From the NCBI RefSeq assembly GCF_014653115.1, contig NZ_BNAD01000001.1, forward strand, positions 434,001 to 498,000: a DNA stretch of 64,000 nucleotides, in the 5' to 3' direction. This stretch comes from Nocardioides flavus (ex Wang et al. 2016). Its GTDB lineage: Bacteria; Actinomycetota; Actinomycetes; Propionibacteriales; Nocardioidaceae. The notes under the pieces were generated by a model that had not been told where the DNA came from, searched no databases, and saw only the letters and a program-made list of their open reading frames with translations. A program made the translations under genes and the position numbers. Numbering within the stretch: position 1 is the first letter of the stretch; every line of letters starts with the position of its first letter. Of this stretch, positions 42,621 through 51,846 are shown in pieces.

Positions 42621-45600
42621 TCAGCGGGCCGACTCGCGCAGGGTCGCGCCCCGCGCGCCGCGTACGGTCATCGAGGCGCTGACCAGCGACACCGCCCCGA
42701 ACACGGCGGCGGCGAGCAGGGCGAGCACGACGAGGCGCACCGGCGAGATCGACGCCACCAGGGCCGGGGTGGCGAGCCCCTCGGCGTACCCGAGCGTGAT
42801 CGAGCGCAGCACGACCCACTGGGCCAGCGACCCGGCGAGGATGCCGGCCACCGCGGCGCCGCCGAGCACCACGGCGAGCTCGCGCACCACCGCGACCATC
42901 ACCGAGGAGCGGGGCACGCCGACCACGCGCAGCGCCGCGGCGTCACGACGTCGGGCGGGCAGCTGGACCGCCGCACTGACGAACAGGCCGGCCAGCGCCA
43001 TCAGCAGCACGAGCGCCGCGACCACGGCGTAGAGCCGCAGCGCCAGGGCGTACGCGCTCTGGTCCAGGACGCGCCGCTCCTGCGCGAGGGTCGTCTCGAC
43101 GGTGAGCCCCGCGGCCGAGAGGGCGTCGGTGACCTCGGTGGGCGCGCCCTCGCGCTGCAGCACGCGGGTGTCGAGGTTGCTGTTGTAGACCGGGCGGTCG
43201 GTGATGAAGGAGGAGTAGTCGACCAACAGCCCCGACGGACCCGTGAACGGCATGCCCTCCACCGCCCCGACCCCGCCGACGGGGTCGACCCGGACCAGGC
43301 CGAAGCCCTCGTCGAGCTTGGCGAGCGCGGTCTGCTGCACCTTGGGGCCGGCGAGGGCCGGGCGCTGCTCGACGATGCCGCCGGCGCTCAGGCGCGCCAT
43401 GCCGGTCGAGTCACCCGTGTCGACGCTCATCTCGAGGCGGCCGTCGACCTCACGGAGGTCGGTGATCGAGGAGCGCACGGCGGGGTCGGGCGTGGCGACC
43501 CAGTCGGCGCCCGCGATCGCGCCGGGCACCGGCTCGCCGTCGGCAAGAATTTCGGTGACGGCGACCTCGCCCGTCATCTCGGTGTTGGTGCCCGCGCCGC
43601 CGCCGAGGGTCATGCCCTCGATGGGACAGGGGACGTCGCGGCACCACGGCACCTTGGCGGACCTCGTCGTCGTACCAGGGTCGTAGGAGCCGAGGTAGAC
43701 CTTCAGCGGGATGCCGTCGCGGCGACCGAAGCGCACCTCCAGGGCGAGCGACCGGTCGTCGACGAGGTCGTTGTCGACGGTGACGGAGATCCGGCGGCCG
43801 GAGAAGCTCGCCACCTCGCCGGGCGGAGCGATCTCGTCGACCACCTGCTCGACGTCCATCCCGGGGCTCCACGTCGGCGGCCAGGTCGCGACCCGCGCGA
43901 GCCGGCTGCTGTCGACGACGGAGAAGTGCGCGCCGGGGTTGAGCACGGATCCCGCGGCCATCACCCACTCGCCCTCGGGGTCGATGCGCCGGGTGAGCTC
44001 CAGCGTCTCGGCATAGCTGACCGGCGAGTGCCACGTGGTGTGGGCCGGGGACACGGTGGCGGCGACGCTGGTGCGCCAGGCGGCCGCCGAGTCGTAGACG
44101 CCGGCACCGAAGACCGAGACGGCGATCGCTGCGGTGATCGGCAGGATGATCAGGGTGCCCTCCTGGCGCCGCGAGATCGCGCGGGAGGAGACGAAGCCGC
44201 TGAGCGAGCGCCCGCGCGAGCGGCGGGTCCACCAGGTCGCGAGGGAGGCGGTGATCCGCGTGGCGGCGAGGCCGGCGACGACCGCCAGCAGCACGGGGAG
44301 CAGGAGGTCGGTGACGTCGGGGTCCCCGCCGCCGGCGTCGGAGAGCTTGCTGAGCAGCACCGCGCCCGCGAGGGCGACGAGGGTGAGCTGCGCGATGACC
44401 GACCAGCGGCGCGCCGCGACCGGCCGGCGTACGCCCGCGAGCTGGGAGGCCAGCGACTCGCGGACGACGAGGCCGATGGCGACGCACGCGACGGCGAGCG
44501 CGGCGAGCAGCACCAGGCCGGCCGCCATCCAGCTCGTCGTCACGAGTGGCAGCGGCAGCCCGGGCACCAGCCAGGCACGGGTCAGCAGCAGGCTGCTGCC
44601 GAGGCCGAGCAGGATGCCGACGGGAGCGGAGACGAGCAGGATCGTGACCGGCTCGGCGAGGCCGAGCGCCCAGAGCCGGCGCGCGGTGACCCCACGCAGG
44701 GACGCGAGCGCGAGCTCGGGCACCCGCAGCTCGCTGGCGGCGTTGAGCAGGCGCATCAGCAGTGCGAGCGCCACGAGAACGAGCGAGAGCACCGCCGGGG
44801 CGATCGAGCTGCGTGCGGTGTCCTGCTGGGTCCGCACCTCCTCGAGCACCGCGGCGAGGTCGTTTGTGCCGTCGTCGCGCAGCGTGCCGCCCTCGACCTC
44901 GACGGTCTCCTCGTCGGGGATGGCCGACGCGGAGCGGGCCGCCACCGTGAGCTCGGCAGGGGTCGTGTCGGCCGGCACGTCGAGGAAGGTGTCGACGCGC
45001 ACCGTCCACTCGCCCATCGACTCCACCGTGCCGGGCGTGGTGAGGACGGGTCCGGGCGAGTACGGCGTGTAGCCGCCGCCCGGGGTGTCGCTGACCGCCT
45101 CGTTGGTCGACGTCAGTCGCTGCGGGACCAGCCAGTCGGTGGCGTCGGTGGGGGTGGTGTAGGTGCCGACGACCGTCACCCGCCTGAGACCGGGTCGCGG
45201 GAGCCCGAGACCGGCGAGCGCGGGCGGCTCGAAGCCGACGAGGTCCAGCGGCTCGCCCACCACGGCACCACGCTGCTCGGCGGCCTTCTGCAGCAGCAGC
45301 ACCTCGCCGTCGCGCTCAGGGCACCGGCCGGTGACCTCGAGGGCCTCGCAGGCGCCGTCGCGGGCCCAGAACTCCACCGCGCCGCGCAGCGCCATGAACC
45401 GCTCGGACTGCACGATCGCGACCGTGTCGCCCCACGGTCCCTCGTTGAGCGACTCCGTGCCCGCCACCGCCTGCGCGGCCGCCTGCGAGCTCGAGGTCGG
45501 CGAGTCGGGCGTGAAGACGCGGCTGAGACCGGTCAGCGCCGGCGGCGCCTCGCGCAGGCGGGTCACCGCGTAGGAGTTGGTCACGGCGGCGGCGAAGATC

Positions 45601-45710
45601 GGACCGAGGACGGCCGAGGCCACGGCGAGGGCGGTGAGCAGCACCGATCCTGCGCTGAGGAGGGCGCGGGCGCGCAGGCCACGCACGATGGCGCCGAGCA
45701 TGGAGGTCAT
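42621..45710 (-). CDS. FtsX-like ABC transporter permease, large (1)
   Basis: 1029 aa, larger than most. A signal-anchor helix at about 12-35 (LLSAGSVLLTALAVASAVLG), a big extracellular region, then a first bundle of FtsX-type helices (about 280-480), a second large extracellular part, and a final bundle with LRVVGVPRSSVMVAVVREL and ASISPVRLVVLALL. This two-bundle layout is that of MacB/FtsX-type exporters that work with separate ATPases, often for antibiotic or peptide efflux. The stop lies 17 bp from the converging response regulator. Confidence 0.83.
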   Translation of the reverse strand: MTSMLGAIVRGLRARALLSAGSVLLTALAVASAVLGPIFAAAVTNSYAVTRLREAPPALTGLSRVFTPDSPTSSSQAAAQAVAGTESLNEGPWGDTVAIVQSERFMALRGAVEFWARDGACEALEVTGRCPERDGEVLLLQKAAEQRGAVVGEPLDLVGFEPPALAGLGLPRPGLRRVTVVGTYTTPTDATDWLVPQRLTSTNEAVSDTPGGGYTPYSPGPVLTTPGTVESMGEWTVRVDTFLDVPADTTPAELTVAARSASAIPDEETVEVEGGTLRDDGTNDLAAVLEEVRTQQDTARSSIAPAVLSLVLVALALLMRLLNAASELRVPELALASLRGVTARRLWALGLAEPVTILLVSAPVGILLGLGSSLLLTRAWLVPGLPLPLVTTSWMAAGLVLLAALAVACVAIGLVVRESLASQLAGVRRPVAARRWSVIAQLTLVALAGAVLLSKLSDAGGGDPDVTDLLLPVLLAVVAGLAATRITASLATWWTRRSRGRSLSGFVSSRAISRRQEGTLIILPITAAIAVSVFGAGVYDSAAAWRTSVAATVSPAHTTWHSPVSYAETLELTRRIDPEGEWVMAAGSVLNPGAHFSVVDSSRLARVATWPPTWSPGMDVEQVVDEIAPPGEVASFSGRRISVTVDNDLVDDRSLALEVRFGRRDGIPLKVYLGSYDPGTTTRSAKVPWCRDVPCPIEGMTLGGGAGTNTEMTGEVAVTEILADGEPVPGAIAGADWVATPDPAVRSSITDLREVDGRLEMSVDTGDSTGMARLSAGGIVEQRPALAGPKVQQTALAKLDEGFGLVRVDPVGGVGAVEGMPFTGPSGLLVDYSSFITDRPVYNSNLDTRVLQREGAPTEVTDALSAAGLTVETTLAQERRVLDQSAYALALRLYAVVAALVLLMALAGLFVSAAVQLPARRRDAAALRVVGVPRSSVMVAVVRELAVVLGGAAVAGILAGSLAQWVVLRSITLGYAEGLATPALVASISPVRLVVLALLAAAVFGAVSLVSASMTVRGARGATLRESAR

Positions 45711-45768
45711 CGGGAGGTCCTGGTGGTGGAGTGCGGGCCGGGGCAGCGCGCGATGGGGACGTGGGAGC

Positions 45769-48147
45769 TCATCGGCCCTCCTCCTCGCGCAGCAGGCTCG
45801 GCCGGGTGGTGGCGGCGCGTACGGCTCGCGCGCGTCCGCCGACCAGCACCACGGCGGCCGCACCGAGCAGCGCGGGCAGCGCCAGCGCCCAGGCGTGCGG
45901 CGCCGTGTCGAGGTCGAGCCCGGCGACCGGGATCGACAGGAGCGGCAGCCCGTCCAGGAGGAGCGTGACCGCCAGCCATCCGCCCGCGACGACGCTCGCG
46001 ACGACCAGGACCGTCAGGCTCACCAGCTCGGCGCGACCGGCCCGGCGGGCGGTCCCGGTCGAGATGCCGAGCACCCGCAGGGAGGCGACGTCGCGACGGT
46101 AGTCGCGCAGGTGGCGCGCCACCCCGGCGCCCAGGGCGAGGAGCGCGACGAGTGCGCAGGCGAGGGCCGTGAGGGCGTACGCCACGGACTGGGCGCCGCC
46201 GAAGCGGTCGCCGAGCGACTCGCGGACGGCCTGCCTGGTCCGCCACTCGGTCCCGGTGGCGGCGGCGACCTCGTCGAGCACGGAGCGCGGGGTGCCGGGT
46301 GCGGCGACGACCTGCACCTCGGCCGCCGGGACCGTCGGGCCGGAGCCGACCGCGGAGGTGCGGATGTCGGCCAGGGTCCCGACGGTGCCGACCAGGGGCA
46401 TCGAACGGGCCACCCCGAGCACCTCGGTGGCGCGGTCGTCGCCACCCAGGTCGAGCGCCTGCGGCGCCTCGTCCGACCCCCCGTCCGACCCGCCGTCCGC
46501 CACCAGGACGGGCACCTCGGTGGGGCCGAGGTCGGGACCGAGCTCGAGCGGGACGGCGGGCAGCAGCGCCAGCTGCAGGCCGTCGGGACGGTTGACCGCG
46601 ACCACCTCCGGCGGCTCGTAGCTGCGGATGAACCGGTTGTCGACCGCCGCCTGCACCGAGGCCGGGTCGGCCCGCCAGGCCTCGGCGAGCAGGTCGTCGT
46701 CACCGACGGCGAGCTCCTCGACGAGCACGACGAAGTCGCTGGCGTCGAAGACACCGTCGCCGGCGCGCGCGACCGACAGCCCGGTGACGACGCAGCCCGC
46801 GGCGCAGGCGCGCACGCGGACCGACCGGCTGACCGACCGGCCGTCGGCCGGGACGTCGAGGTCGACCGTCGCGGCCCCGGAGGAGTTGTCCGCGCCGACG
46901 AAGCCGAGCGTGAGCTCCACCCGGCCGCCGCCGACCCGGAAGCTCTCGTCTCGACCGCGGAAGGTGCGCACCCCCGGGACCTCGAGGCCCGAGATCGTCA
47001 GCTCGACCCGGTCGCCGGTGACCTGCACGGGGGCGAGCCCGGTGTCGAGGCGGCCGACCGCGTCGGAGGCGGCGCGAGCCGCGGTGTCGTCGTAGAAGTC
47101 ACCCACGACCGTGTCCCAGCGGGCCGCGTCGACGTACGCCCGGCGCTCGGCCAGACGGGACTCGTTGCGGACGATCGCCGTGGCGAGGAGGTGGCGACCC
47201 TGGGGGTCGACCTGCTCGGTCAGGTCCACCGCCCCCACCGCGCCCAGGGCGGTGGCGTCGATCGTCCGGGCGCCGGGGACCTCCACGGCCGCCTGCTCCT
47301 CGGTCCACTGGCCGACCGCGACCGCGCCGCTGAGCGCGAGGGCCCCCACGACGGCGGCCGCGACGACGAGGCGCATCGGGGTGACGAGGTCGTCGGCGCG
47401 CGCGAGGCGCCGGGTGGCGAGGAAGGCGCCGAGGCCGCGGCGCTCGGTGACCGGGGTGAGGCCGCGCGCGGCGAGGCGTACGACCCAGATCGCGACCTGC
47501 CCGAGCGCGAGGCCGACCAGCGCGGGTCCGAGCAGGACGACGAGGTCGGGCTCGCCGTCGGCCGAGCGGCTCCGGTAGGCCGCGACGCCGGCGCCGACGA
47601 GCACCAGCACGCTGAGGAACGCCGCGAGGGTCGTGGCCCGGCGGGGGCGGCGGCGGGCGGACACCTGGACGGCCAGCGGCTCGCGCAGGGCGGCCCCGGC
47701 CGACAGCCCGACGATGACCAGCCCGGCGCCGGCGATGATGCCCGAGGCCAGGAGCGCCGGCCGGCCGAGGGCGGGTGCGGCCTCGTCGAGCCAGGTGCCG
47801 GTGGCGAGCACCGTGCCGGCCGCGCCGAGCGCGAGGCCGAGGAGGGTGCCGACGACGATCGCGAGCGCCGGCTCGACCAGCAGGAAGCGCCACAGGCGGG
47901 TGCCGTGGATGCCGCGGAGCCGGGCCAGGCCGACCTCCTCGCGGCGTGCGACGGCGAGCTCGGCACCGATGCTCGGCACCGCGACCGCCCCGAGCAGGAG
48001 CAGGGGCGCGGTGAGCCACGGCGACGTGCCGGCGGCCTCGGCGAACTGCAGGACGGTGACGGCGCCGCCGACGACCACCGCGGTCATCAGGACCAGGGTC
48101 GTCAGCGCGCCCCGGCGACTCCACGCGCCGCGGAGGACACGGCTCAC
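45769..48147 (-). CDS. FtsX-like ABC transporter permease (2)
   Basis: 792 aa. Hydrophobic helices at about 15-60, 75-130, 220-265, then an extracellular domain and a final helix bundle with YALTALACALVALLALGAG, RRDVASLRVLGISTGTARRAGR and ALALPALLGAAAVVLVGG. The segment LRVLGIS is the same FtsX turn as in the first permease. Its GTG 48147 overlaps the ATPase stop by 4 bp (GTGA). It probably forms a heteromeric exporter with its neighbour; substrate unknown. Confidence 0.83.
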   Translation of the reverse strand: MSRVLRGAWSRRGALTTLVLMTAVVVGGAVTVLQFAEAAGTSPWLTAPLLLLGAVAVPSIGAELAVARREEVGLARLRGIHGTRLWRFLLVEPALAIVVGTLLGLALGAAGTVLATGTWLDEAAPALGRPALLASGIIAGAGLVIVGLSAGAALREPLAVQVSARRRPRRATTLAAFLSVLVLVGAGVAAYRSRSADGEPDLVVLLGPALVGLALGQVAIWVVRLAARGLTPVTERRGLGAFLATRRLARADDLVTPMRLVVAAAVVGALALSGAVAVGQWTEEQAAVEVPGARTIDATALGAVGAVDLTEQVDPQGRHLLATAIVRNESRLAERRAYVDAARWDTVVGDFYDDTAARAASDAVGRLDTGLAPVQVTGDRVELTISGLEVPGVRTFRGRDESFRVGGGRVELTLGFVGADNSSGAATVDLDVPADGRSVSRSVRVRACAAGCVVTGLSVARAGDGVFDASDFVVLVEELAVGDDDLLAEAWRADPASVQAAVDNRFIRSYEPPEVVAVNRPDGLQLALLPAVPLELGPDLGPTEVPVLVADGGSDGGSDEAPQALDLGGDDRATEVLGVARSMPLVGTVGTLADIRTSAVGSGPTVPAAEVQVVAAPGTPRSVLDEVAAATGTEWRTRQAVRESLGDRFGGAQSVAYALTALACALVALLALGAGVARHLRDYRRDVASLRVLGISTGTARRAGRAELVSLTVLVVASVVAGGWLAVTLLLDGLPLLSIPVAGLDLDTAPHAWALALPALLGAAAVVLVGGRARAVRAATTRPSLLREEEGR

Positions 48148-48791
48148 CGGACAACCCGACCCTCGTCGAGGGCGATGTGCAGGTCGCACGCCTCGACGAC
48201 GGCGGGGTCGTGGGTCGCCACGACGACGACGGCACCACGGGCCGCCTCCTCGCGCAGCTCGGCGAGCACCACGCCGCGGTTGCCCTCGTCGAGCTCGGAG
48301 GTCGGCTCGTCGGCGAGCAGCACGTCGGCGCCGACCACGAAGCCGCGCGCACAGGCGACGCGCTGCATCTGGCCGCCGGAGAGCTCCTCGACCTGGCGCT
48401 CGCCGAGGTCGGCGATGCCGAACCGGGCCAGGGCGGCCTCGGCGGCCTCGTCGGCGTCGGTCGGGTCGACGCCGCGGGCACGCAGGGCGATCGAGACGTT
48501 CTCCCGGGCCGAGAGGATCGGGACGAGGCCGTACACCTGGAGGACGAAGGCCACCTCGGGGCGCGGGTCGCCGCTGCCGGTCCACATCTCGCGACCGTCG
48601 AGCTCGGCGGTGCCGGAGGTGGCCTGGAGCAGCCCGCCCGCGATGGACAGCAGGGTCGTCTTGCCCGAGCCGCTGGGGCCCGACAGGGCGGTGACCTTGC
48701 CGGCCGGGAAGGTCACGCTGACGTCGTCGAGCAACGTGCGGCCGTTGACGTATGTGATCGAGTCGAGCCTCAGCCCGGACGTACGCGTCAC
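48144..48791 (-). CDS. ABC transporter ATP-binding protein (lolD/MacB-type), second
   Basis: 215 aa. Walker A GPSGSGKTT, signature VEELSGGQMQRVACARGFV, Walker B VLLADEPTSELD, and H-loop ATHDP. The C-terminal HIALDEGRVV is typical of LolD/FtsE-type ATPases of FtsX-like exporters. Start GTG 48791 overlaps the first ATPase by 4 bp. Confidence 0.9.
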   Translation of the reverse strand: MTRTSGLRLDSITYVNGRTLLDDVSVTFPAGKVTALSGPSGSGKTTLLSIAGGLLQATSGTAELDGREMWTGSGDPRPEVAFVLQVYGLVPILSARENVSIALRARGVDPTDADEAAEAALARFGIADLGERQVEELSGGQMQRVACARGFVVGADVLLADEPTSELDEGNRGVVLAELREEAARGAVVVVATHDPAVVEACDLHIALDEGRVVR

Positions 48792-49675
48792 GCGGGGTTT
48801 CCTTCGCTGCTGGCGCGGGTCACGATGATGCGGCCCTGCTCGTCGTCCTCGAACCGGACGAGCGTGCCCGGCGGCCACTCCGCGGCGATGTGGCCGGGCA
48901 GGTGCAGGACGCCGTCCTCGCCGACCACGGCGTACTCGGAGCCGCCGTGGCCCTCGGCGCCGACGCGGCCGCCCTTCATGGTCACCGTGCGCGGGAAGGT
49001 CGCGGCGACCTCGGGCTGGTGGGTGACCACGACGATCGTGGTGCCGAAGTCGTCGCCGAGAGAGTGGATCAGGTGCAGGACGTGGTCGCGGTCGGCGTGG
49101 CTGAGCTGGCTGGTGGGCTCGTCGGCGAGCAGCAGGCGCGGGGAGGTCGACACCGCGCAGGCCAGCGCGAGGCGCTGGCGCTGGCCGCCGGACATGGTGG
49201 AGACCACCTGGTCGGCCTGGTCGAGCAGCCCGACGCGGTCGAGCAGCTCCACGTCGGGGAGCCCCTGCTCGCGCGCGCCGCCGGAGAGCGAGAGCCGGGC
49301 GAAGGCGATGTTCTGCCGCGCGGTGGCGTAGGGCAGGAGGTTGCGCGTGGCGCCCTGCAGCATGGTCGAGACCTGGCGCGAGCGGATCCGGGCGAGGTAA
49401 CGCTCGCCCATCCGGGAGACCTCCTCGTCGCCGAGGTAGATCCGGCCCGCGCTCGGCTTCTGGATCCCGCCGAGCAGGGCCAGCAGGGTCGACTTGCCGG
49501 AGCCGCTCGGGCCCAGGAACGCCACCCGCTCGCCGGGTCGGATCGTCAGGTCGACGCCGCGCAGCGCGACGACGTCGTGCCCCCCGAAGGTCTTGTAGAG
49601 GTGCACCACCCCCTCGCAGCGGATGCCGAGCCCACCGGTGCGGGTCTCCTCGACCATGGTCGCGCTGTCCCGCAC
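48788..49675 (-). CDS. ABC transporter ATP-binding protein, first, with C-terminal extension
   Basis: 295 aa. Walker A GPSGSGKST, signature VVSTMSGGQRQRLALACAV, Walker B LLLADEPTSQLS and H-loop VVTHQ. About 60 extra residues after the ATPase core (from GRVGAEGHGGSEYAVVG to the end) include a hydrophobic-charged stretch not seen in typical LolD proteins. GTG 49675 (GGGGGC upstream) is preferred over ATG 49657. It heads the four-gene operon that is divergent from the LuxR regulator, 61 bp apart. Confidence 0.87.
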   Translation of the reverse strand: MRDSATMVEETRTGGLGIRCEGVVHLYKTFGGHDVVALRGVDLTIRPGERVAFLGPSGSGKSTLLALLGGIQKPSAGRIYLGDEEVSRMGERYLARIRSRQVSTMLQGATRNLLPYATARQNIAFARLSLSGGAREQGLPDVELLDRVGLLDQADQVVSTMSGGQRQRLALACAVSTSPRLLLADEPTSQLSHADRDHVLHLIHSLGDDFGTTIVVVTHQPEVAATFPRTVTMKGGRVGAEGHGGSEYAVVGEDGVLHLPGHIAAEWPPGTLVRFEDDEQGRIIVTRASSEGNPA

Positions 49676-49724
49676 GATGCCCCCAACTCTCTCGAACAAG
49701 AGGCTCAACATACATAAGCAGCAG

Positions 49725-49730
49725 TACCGT
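49725..49730 (+). promoter_or_regulatory. -10-like hexamer of the LuxR gene
   Basis: TACCGT, 6 nt before ATG 49737, in the 61-bp region shared with the divergent ABC operon. Confidence 0.45.
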
Positions 49731-49736
49731 GCTCGC

Positions 49737-50384
49737 ATGGTTATCCGAGTCGCGCTCGTCAACGACGACGAGGTCGTCGTGCGGGGCCTCGACGCGATGA
49801 TGCGCAACTACGGACACCGCATCGAGGTCGTGGAGCTGGTGGCGGGAAAGCCTGTCGGCCAGCCGGTCGACGTCGCCCTCTACGACACCTTCGGGATGGG
49901 CCAGGGCAACGGCCCGGCGGTGCAGCACCTCGTGCAGAACGCGCAGGTCCGATCGGTCGCGGTCTACACGTGGAACTTCCAGCCGTGGCTGACCCGCGAC
50001 ACCCTCAACCAGGGCGTGCGCGGCTACCTCTCCAAGAGCCTGCCGGCCTCGCGCCTGGCCGACGCGCTCTCCGCGATCGCAGCCGGCCAGCTCGTCGTCT
50101 CCCCCTCGCGCGGACGCTCCGCGCTCGTCGGGGGCGACTGGCCCGGCCGCGAGGAGGGCCTGACCGCCCGCGAGGCCGAGGTGCTGTCGCTGATCACCAT
50201 GGGCCTGAGCAACCAGGCCATCGCCGAGCGCACGCTCCTCTCACTCAACTCGATCAAGTCCTACATCCGCTCCGCCTACCGCAAGATCGGCGTCGACTCC
50301 CGCTCCAAGGCGGTGCTCTGGGGCGTCGAGCACGGCATGCGCGCCGACCGGGTGCGGATCAACGGGTCGCCGGCGCGCGAGTAG
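49737..50384 (+). CDS. LuxR-family regulator with atypical receiver domain (paralogue 1)
   Basis: 215 aa. The N-terminal part folds like a receiver: Asp10-Asp11, the phosphoacceptor region DVALYDTFG with Asp50, YTWNFQP and YLSKSLP at the Lys position. The C-terminal HTH, GLTAREAEVLSLITMGLSNQAIA and NSIKSYIRSAYRKIGV, is a canonical LuxR/NarL helix-turn-helix. It belongs with the protein at 59863-60489, which has Glu in place of Asp50. No histidine kinase is nearby. It is likely to control the divergent ABC exporter operon. Confidence 0.85.
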   Translation: MVIRVALVNDDEVVVRGLDAMMRNYGHRIEVVELVAGKPVGQPVDVALYDTFGMGQGNGPAVQHLVQNAQVRSVAVYTWNFQPWLTRDTLNQGVRGYLSKSLPASRLADALSAIAAGQLVVSPSRGRSALVGGDWPGREEGLTAREAEVLSLITMGLSNQAIAERTLLSLNSIKSYIRSAYRKIGVDSRSKAVLWGVEHGMRADRVRINGSPARE

Positions 50385-50418
50385 GCGCGCGCCCGCTGGT
50401 CGTCGTACGGGCCTGGTT

Positions 50419-50459
50419 GCGATCACCGGTCAACCGGTGGTTCGTGAGGTTCCAGCCCG
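50419..50459. repeat. Palindromic element copy B, left part, with target-site copy
   Basis: Matches copy A at 16208 except at a few positions and ends with CCG (50457-50459), the left copy of the IS target duplication. Confidence 0.8.
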
Positions 50460-51753
50460 GGCGAACTCAACCGGTCTAAGCAACGCTGAGTGAGGAGCGT
50501 TGTGAATGGCGAAGTCGATCTCGTTCGAGGTGCTGGAGGAGTTCTTCGACCTGGTTTGTGTGGGGGTGCCGTTGATGCGCGCGGCGGACTGGTCGGGCGT
50601 GTCGGCGGACACGGCGTCGAGGCTGTGGCGTGAGCGTGGCGTCATGGGTCTTCAGATCGCGTTGGGCGCCCGCGGCGGCCTTCTCGGGTCGGCGCCGCCG
50701 CGCCACCCTGGTGATGAGCGGACGGTACGTCGACGGCGGCCGTTGACCAGCGAGGACCGGGCGGTGATCGCCGCCTTGCTTCATCGGCGGGTCTCGCTGC
50801 GAGAGATCGGCCGGATCCTCGGTCGTGATGTGTCGGTGATCAGCAGAGAAGTCGCCCGCAACCGCGGGCCGGACGGGAGCTACCACGGGCCGGTGGCACA
50901 CCGGGCGGCACACGAGCGCCGGCGGCGCCCCAAAGCGTTCAAGCTCCACGACCCCACCTTGTGCCACTCGATCGAGACCTGGATGGATGACGGCTGGTCG
51001 CCCGGCCTGATCGCGGCCATGCTGCGCAACCAGCAGCCACACACGAAGATGGCTCGTGTGTCGCACGAGACGATCTACCGGGCGCTGTACGTCCAGACGC
51101 GCGGCAGCTTGCGCAAGGACCTGGCCGCCCAGTTGCTGACCAAGCGCAAGGCTCGCAAGCCCCGTGGGACTGAGGATGGACGCGGGAAGAGCCTGTACCG
51201 CGAGGCGTTCACCATCAGCGACCGTCCCGCCGAGGTCGCCGACCGGGCGGTACCCGGGCACTGGGAGGGCGACCTGATCCTCGGCACCGCCAACGGGTCC
51301 GCGGTCGGAACCCTGGTGGAGCGGTCGACCCGGTTCGTGATCCTGCTCCACCTGCCCGGACGTCATGACGCCGAGAGTGTGGCCGAGGCCATGATCCGCG
51401 AGATGGGCAAGCTGCCCGAGCACCTGCGCCAGTCACTGACCTGGGACCGCGGCAGCGAGCTGGCCAACTACCGCGACGTCGAGGCCGCGCTCGAGATGCC
51501 GGTCTACTTCTGCGACCCCCACTCGCCTTGGCAGCGTGGAACGAACGAGAACACCAACCGGCTGCTGCGGTTCTGGCTAGAGAAAGGCACCGACCTCTCC
51601 GTCCACACCGCCGACGACCTCACCCGCATCGCCGCCACGCTCAACAAGCGCCCACGCCCTACCCTCGACCTACGGACACCAGCCCAAGCGCTGGCCGAGC
51701 TGCTCGCCGACCCGGCAGCAGCATGACCGTTGCTTCCATCGATTGAGTTCGCC
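50460..51753 (+). mobile_element. IS30-family insertion sequence
   Basis: 1294 bp. Terminal inverted repeats are 26 bp, matching at 22 of 26 positions: left end starts GGCGAACTCAACCGGTCTAA, right end (complement) starts GGCGAACTCAATCGATGGAA. CCG flanks both ends (50457-50459 and 51754-51756). Removing the IS and one CCG joins the flanks into TTCCAGCCCGTTGCAA, which is exactly the sequence found uninterrupted at 16239-16254. Transposase frame is intact. Confidence 0.93.
50506..51726 (+). CDS. IS30-family transposase
   Basis: 406 aa, intact. N-terminal helix-turn-helix parts (about residues 5-45 and 80-120, with RVSLREIGRILGRDVSVISREV) precede a DDE/RNase-H domain: Asp256 in GHWEGDLILG, Asp314 in LTWDRGSEL and Glu348 in PWQRGTNENTNRLLR. 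It carries out cut-and-paste or circle-based transposition of the IS. TGAGGAG precedes the ATG. Probably still able to move. Confidence 0.95.
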   Translation: MAKSISFEVLEEFFDLVCVGVPLMRAADWSGVSADTASRLWRERGVMGLQIALGARGGLLGSAPPRHPGDERTVRRRRPLTSEDRAVIAALLHRRVSLREIGRILGRDVSVISREVARNRGPDGSYHGPVAHRAAHERRRRPKAFKLHDPTLCHSIETWMDDGWSPGLIAAMLRNQQPHTKMARVSHETIYRALYVQTRGSLRKDLAAQLLTKRKARKPRGTEDGRGKSLYREAFTISDRPAEVADRAVPGHWEGDLILGTANGSAVGTLVERSTRFVILLHLPGRHDAESVAEAMIREMGKLPEHLRQSLTWDRGSELANYRDVEAALEMPVYFCDPHSPWQRGTNENTNRLLRFWLEKGTDLSVHTADDLTRIAATLNKRPRPTLDLRTPAQALAELLADPAAA

Positions 51754-51802
51754 CCGTTGCAAAGGACTGGAACCCGAAGAACCACCGGGTAACCGGTGGT
51801 TC
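51754..51802. repeat. Palindromic element copy B, right part
   Basis: Starts with the second CCG of the target duplication and contains GAACCACCGG-GTAA-CCGGTGGTTC (51779-51802), 10-bp perfect arms. Together with 50419-50459 it forms a larger imperfect inverted repeat, once the IS is removed. Confidence 0.8.
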
Positions 51803-51834
51803 TCACGGATGCCCGCAGAGCGCCGCTGCGCCCG

Positions 51835-51840
51835 TACGAT
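51835..51840 (+). promoter_or_regulatory. -10 hexamer of the SDR-zinc gene
   Basis: TACGAT, 6 nt before GTG 51847; a clear leaderless arrangement. Confidence 0.5.
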
Positions 51841-51846
51841 TCGCCG

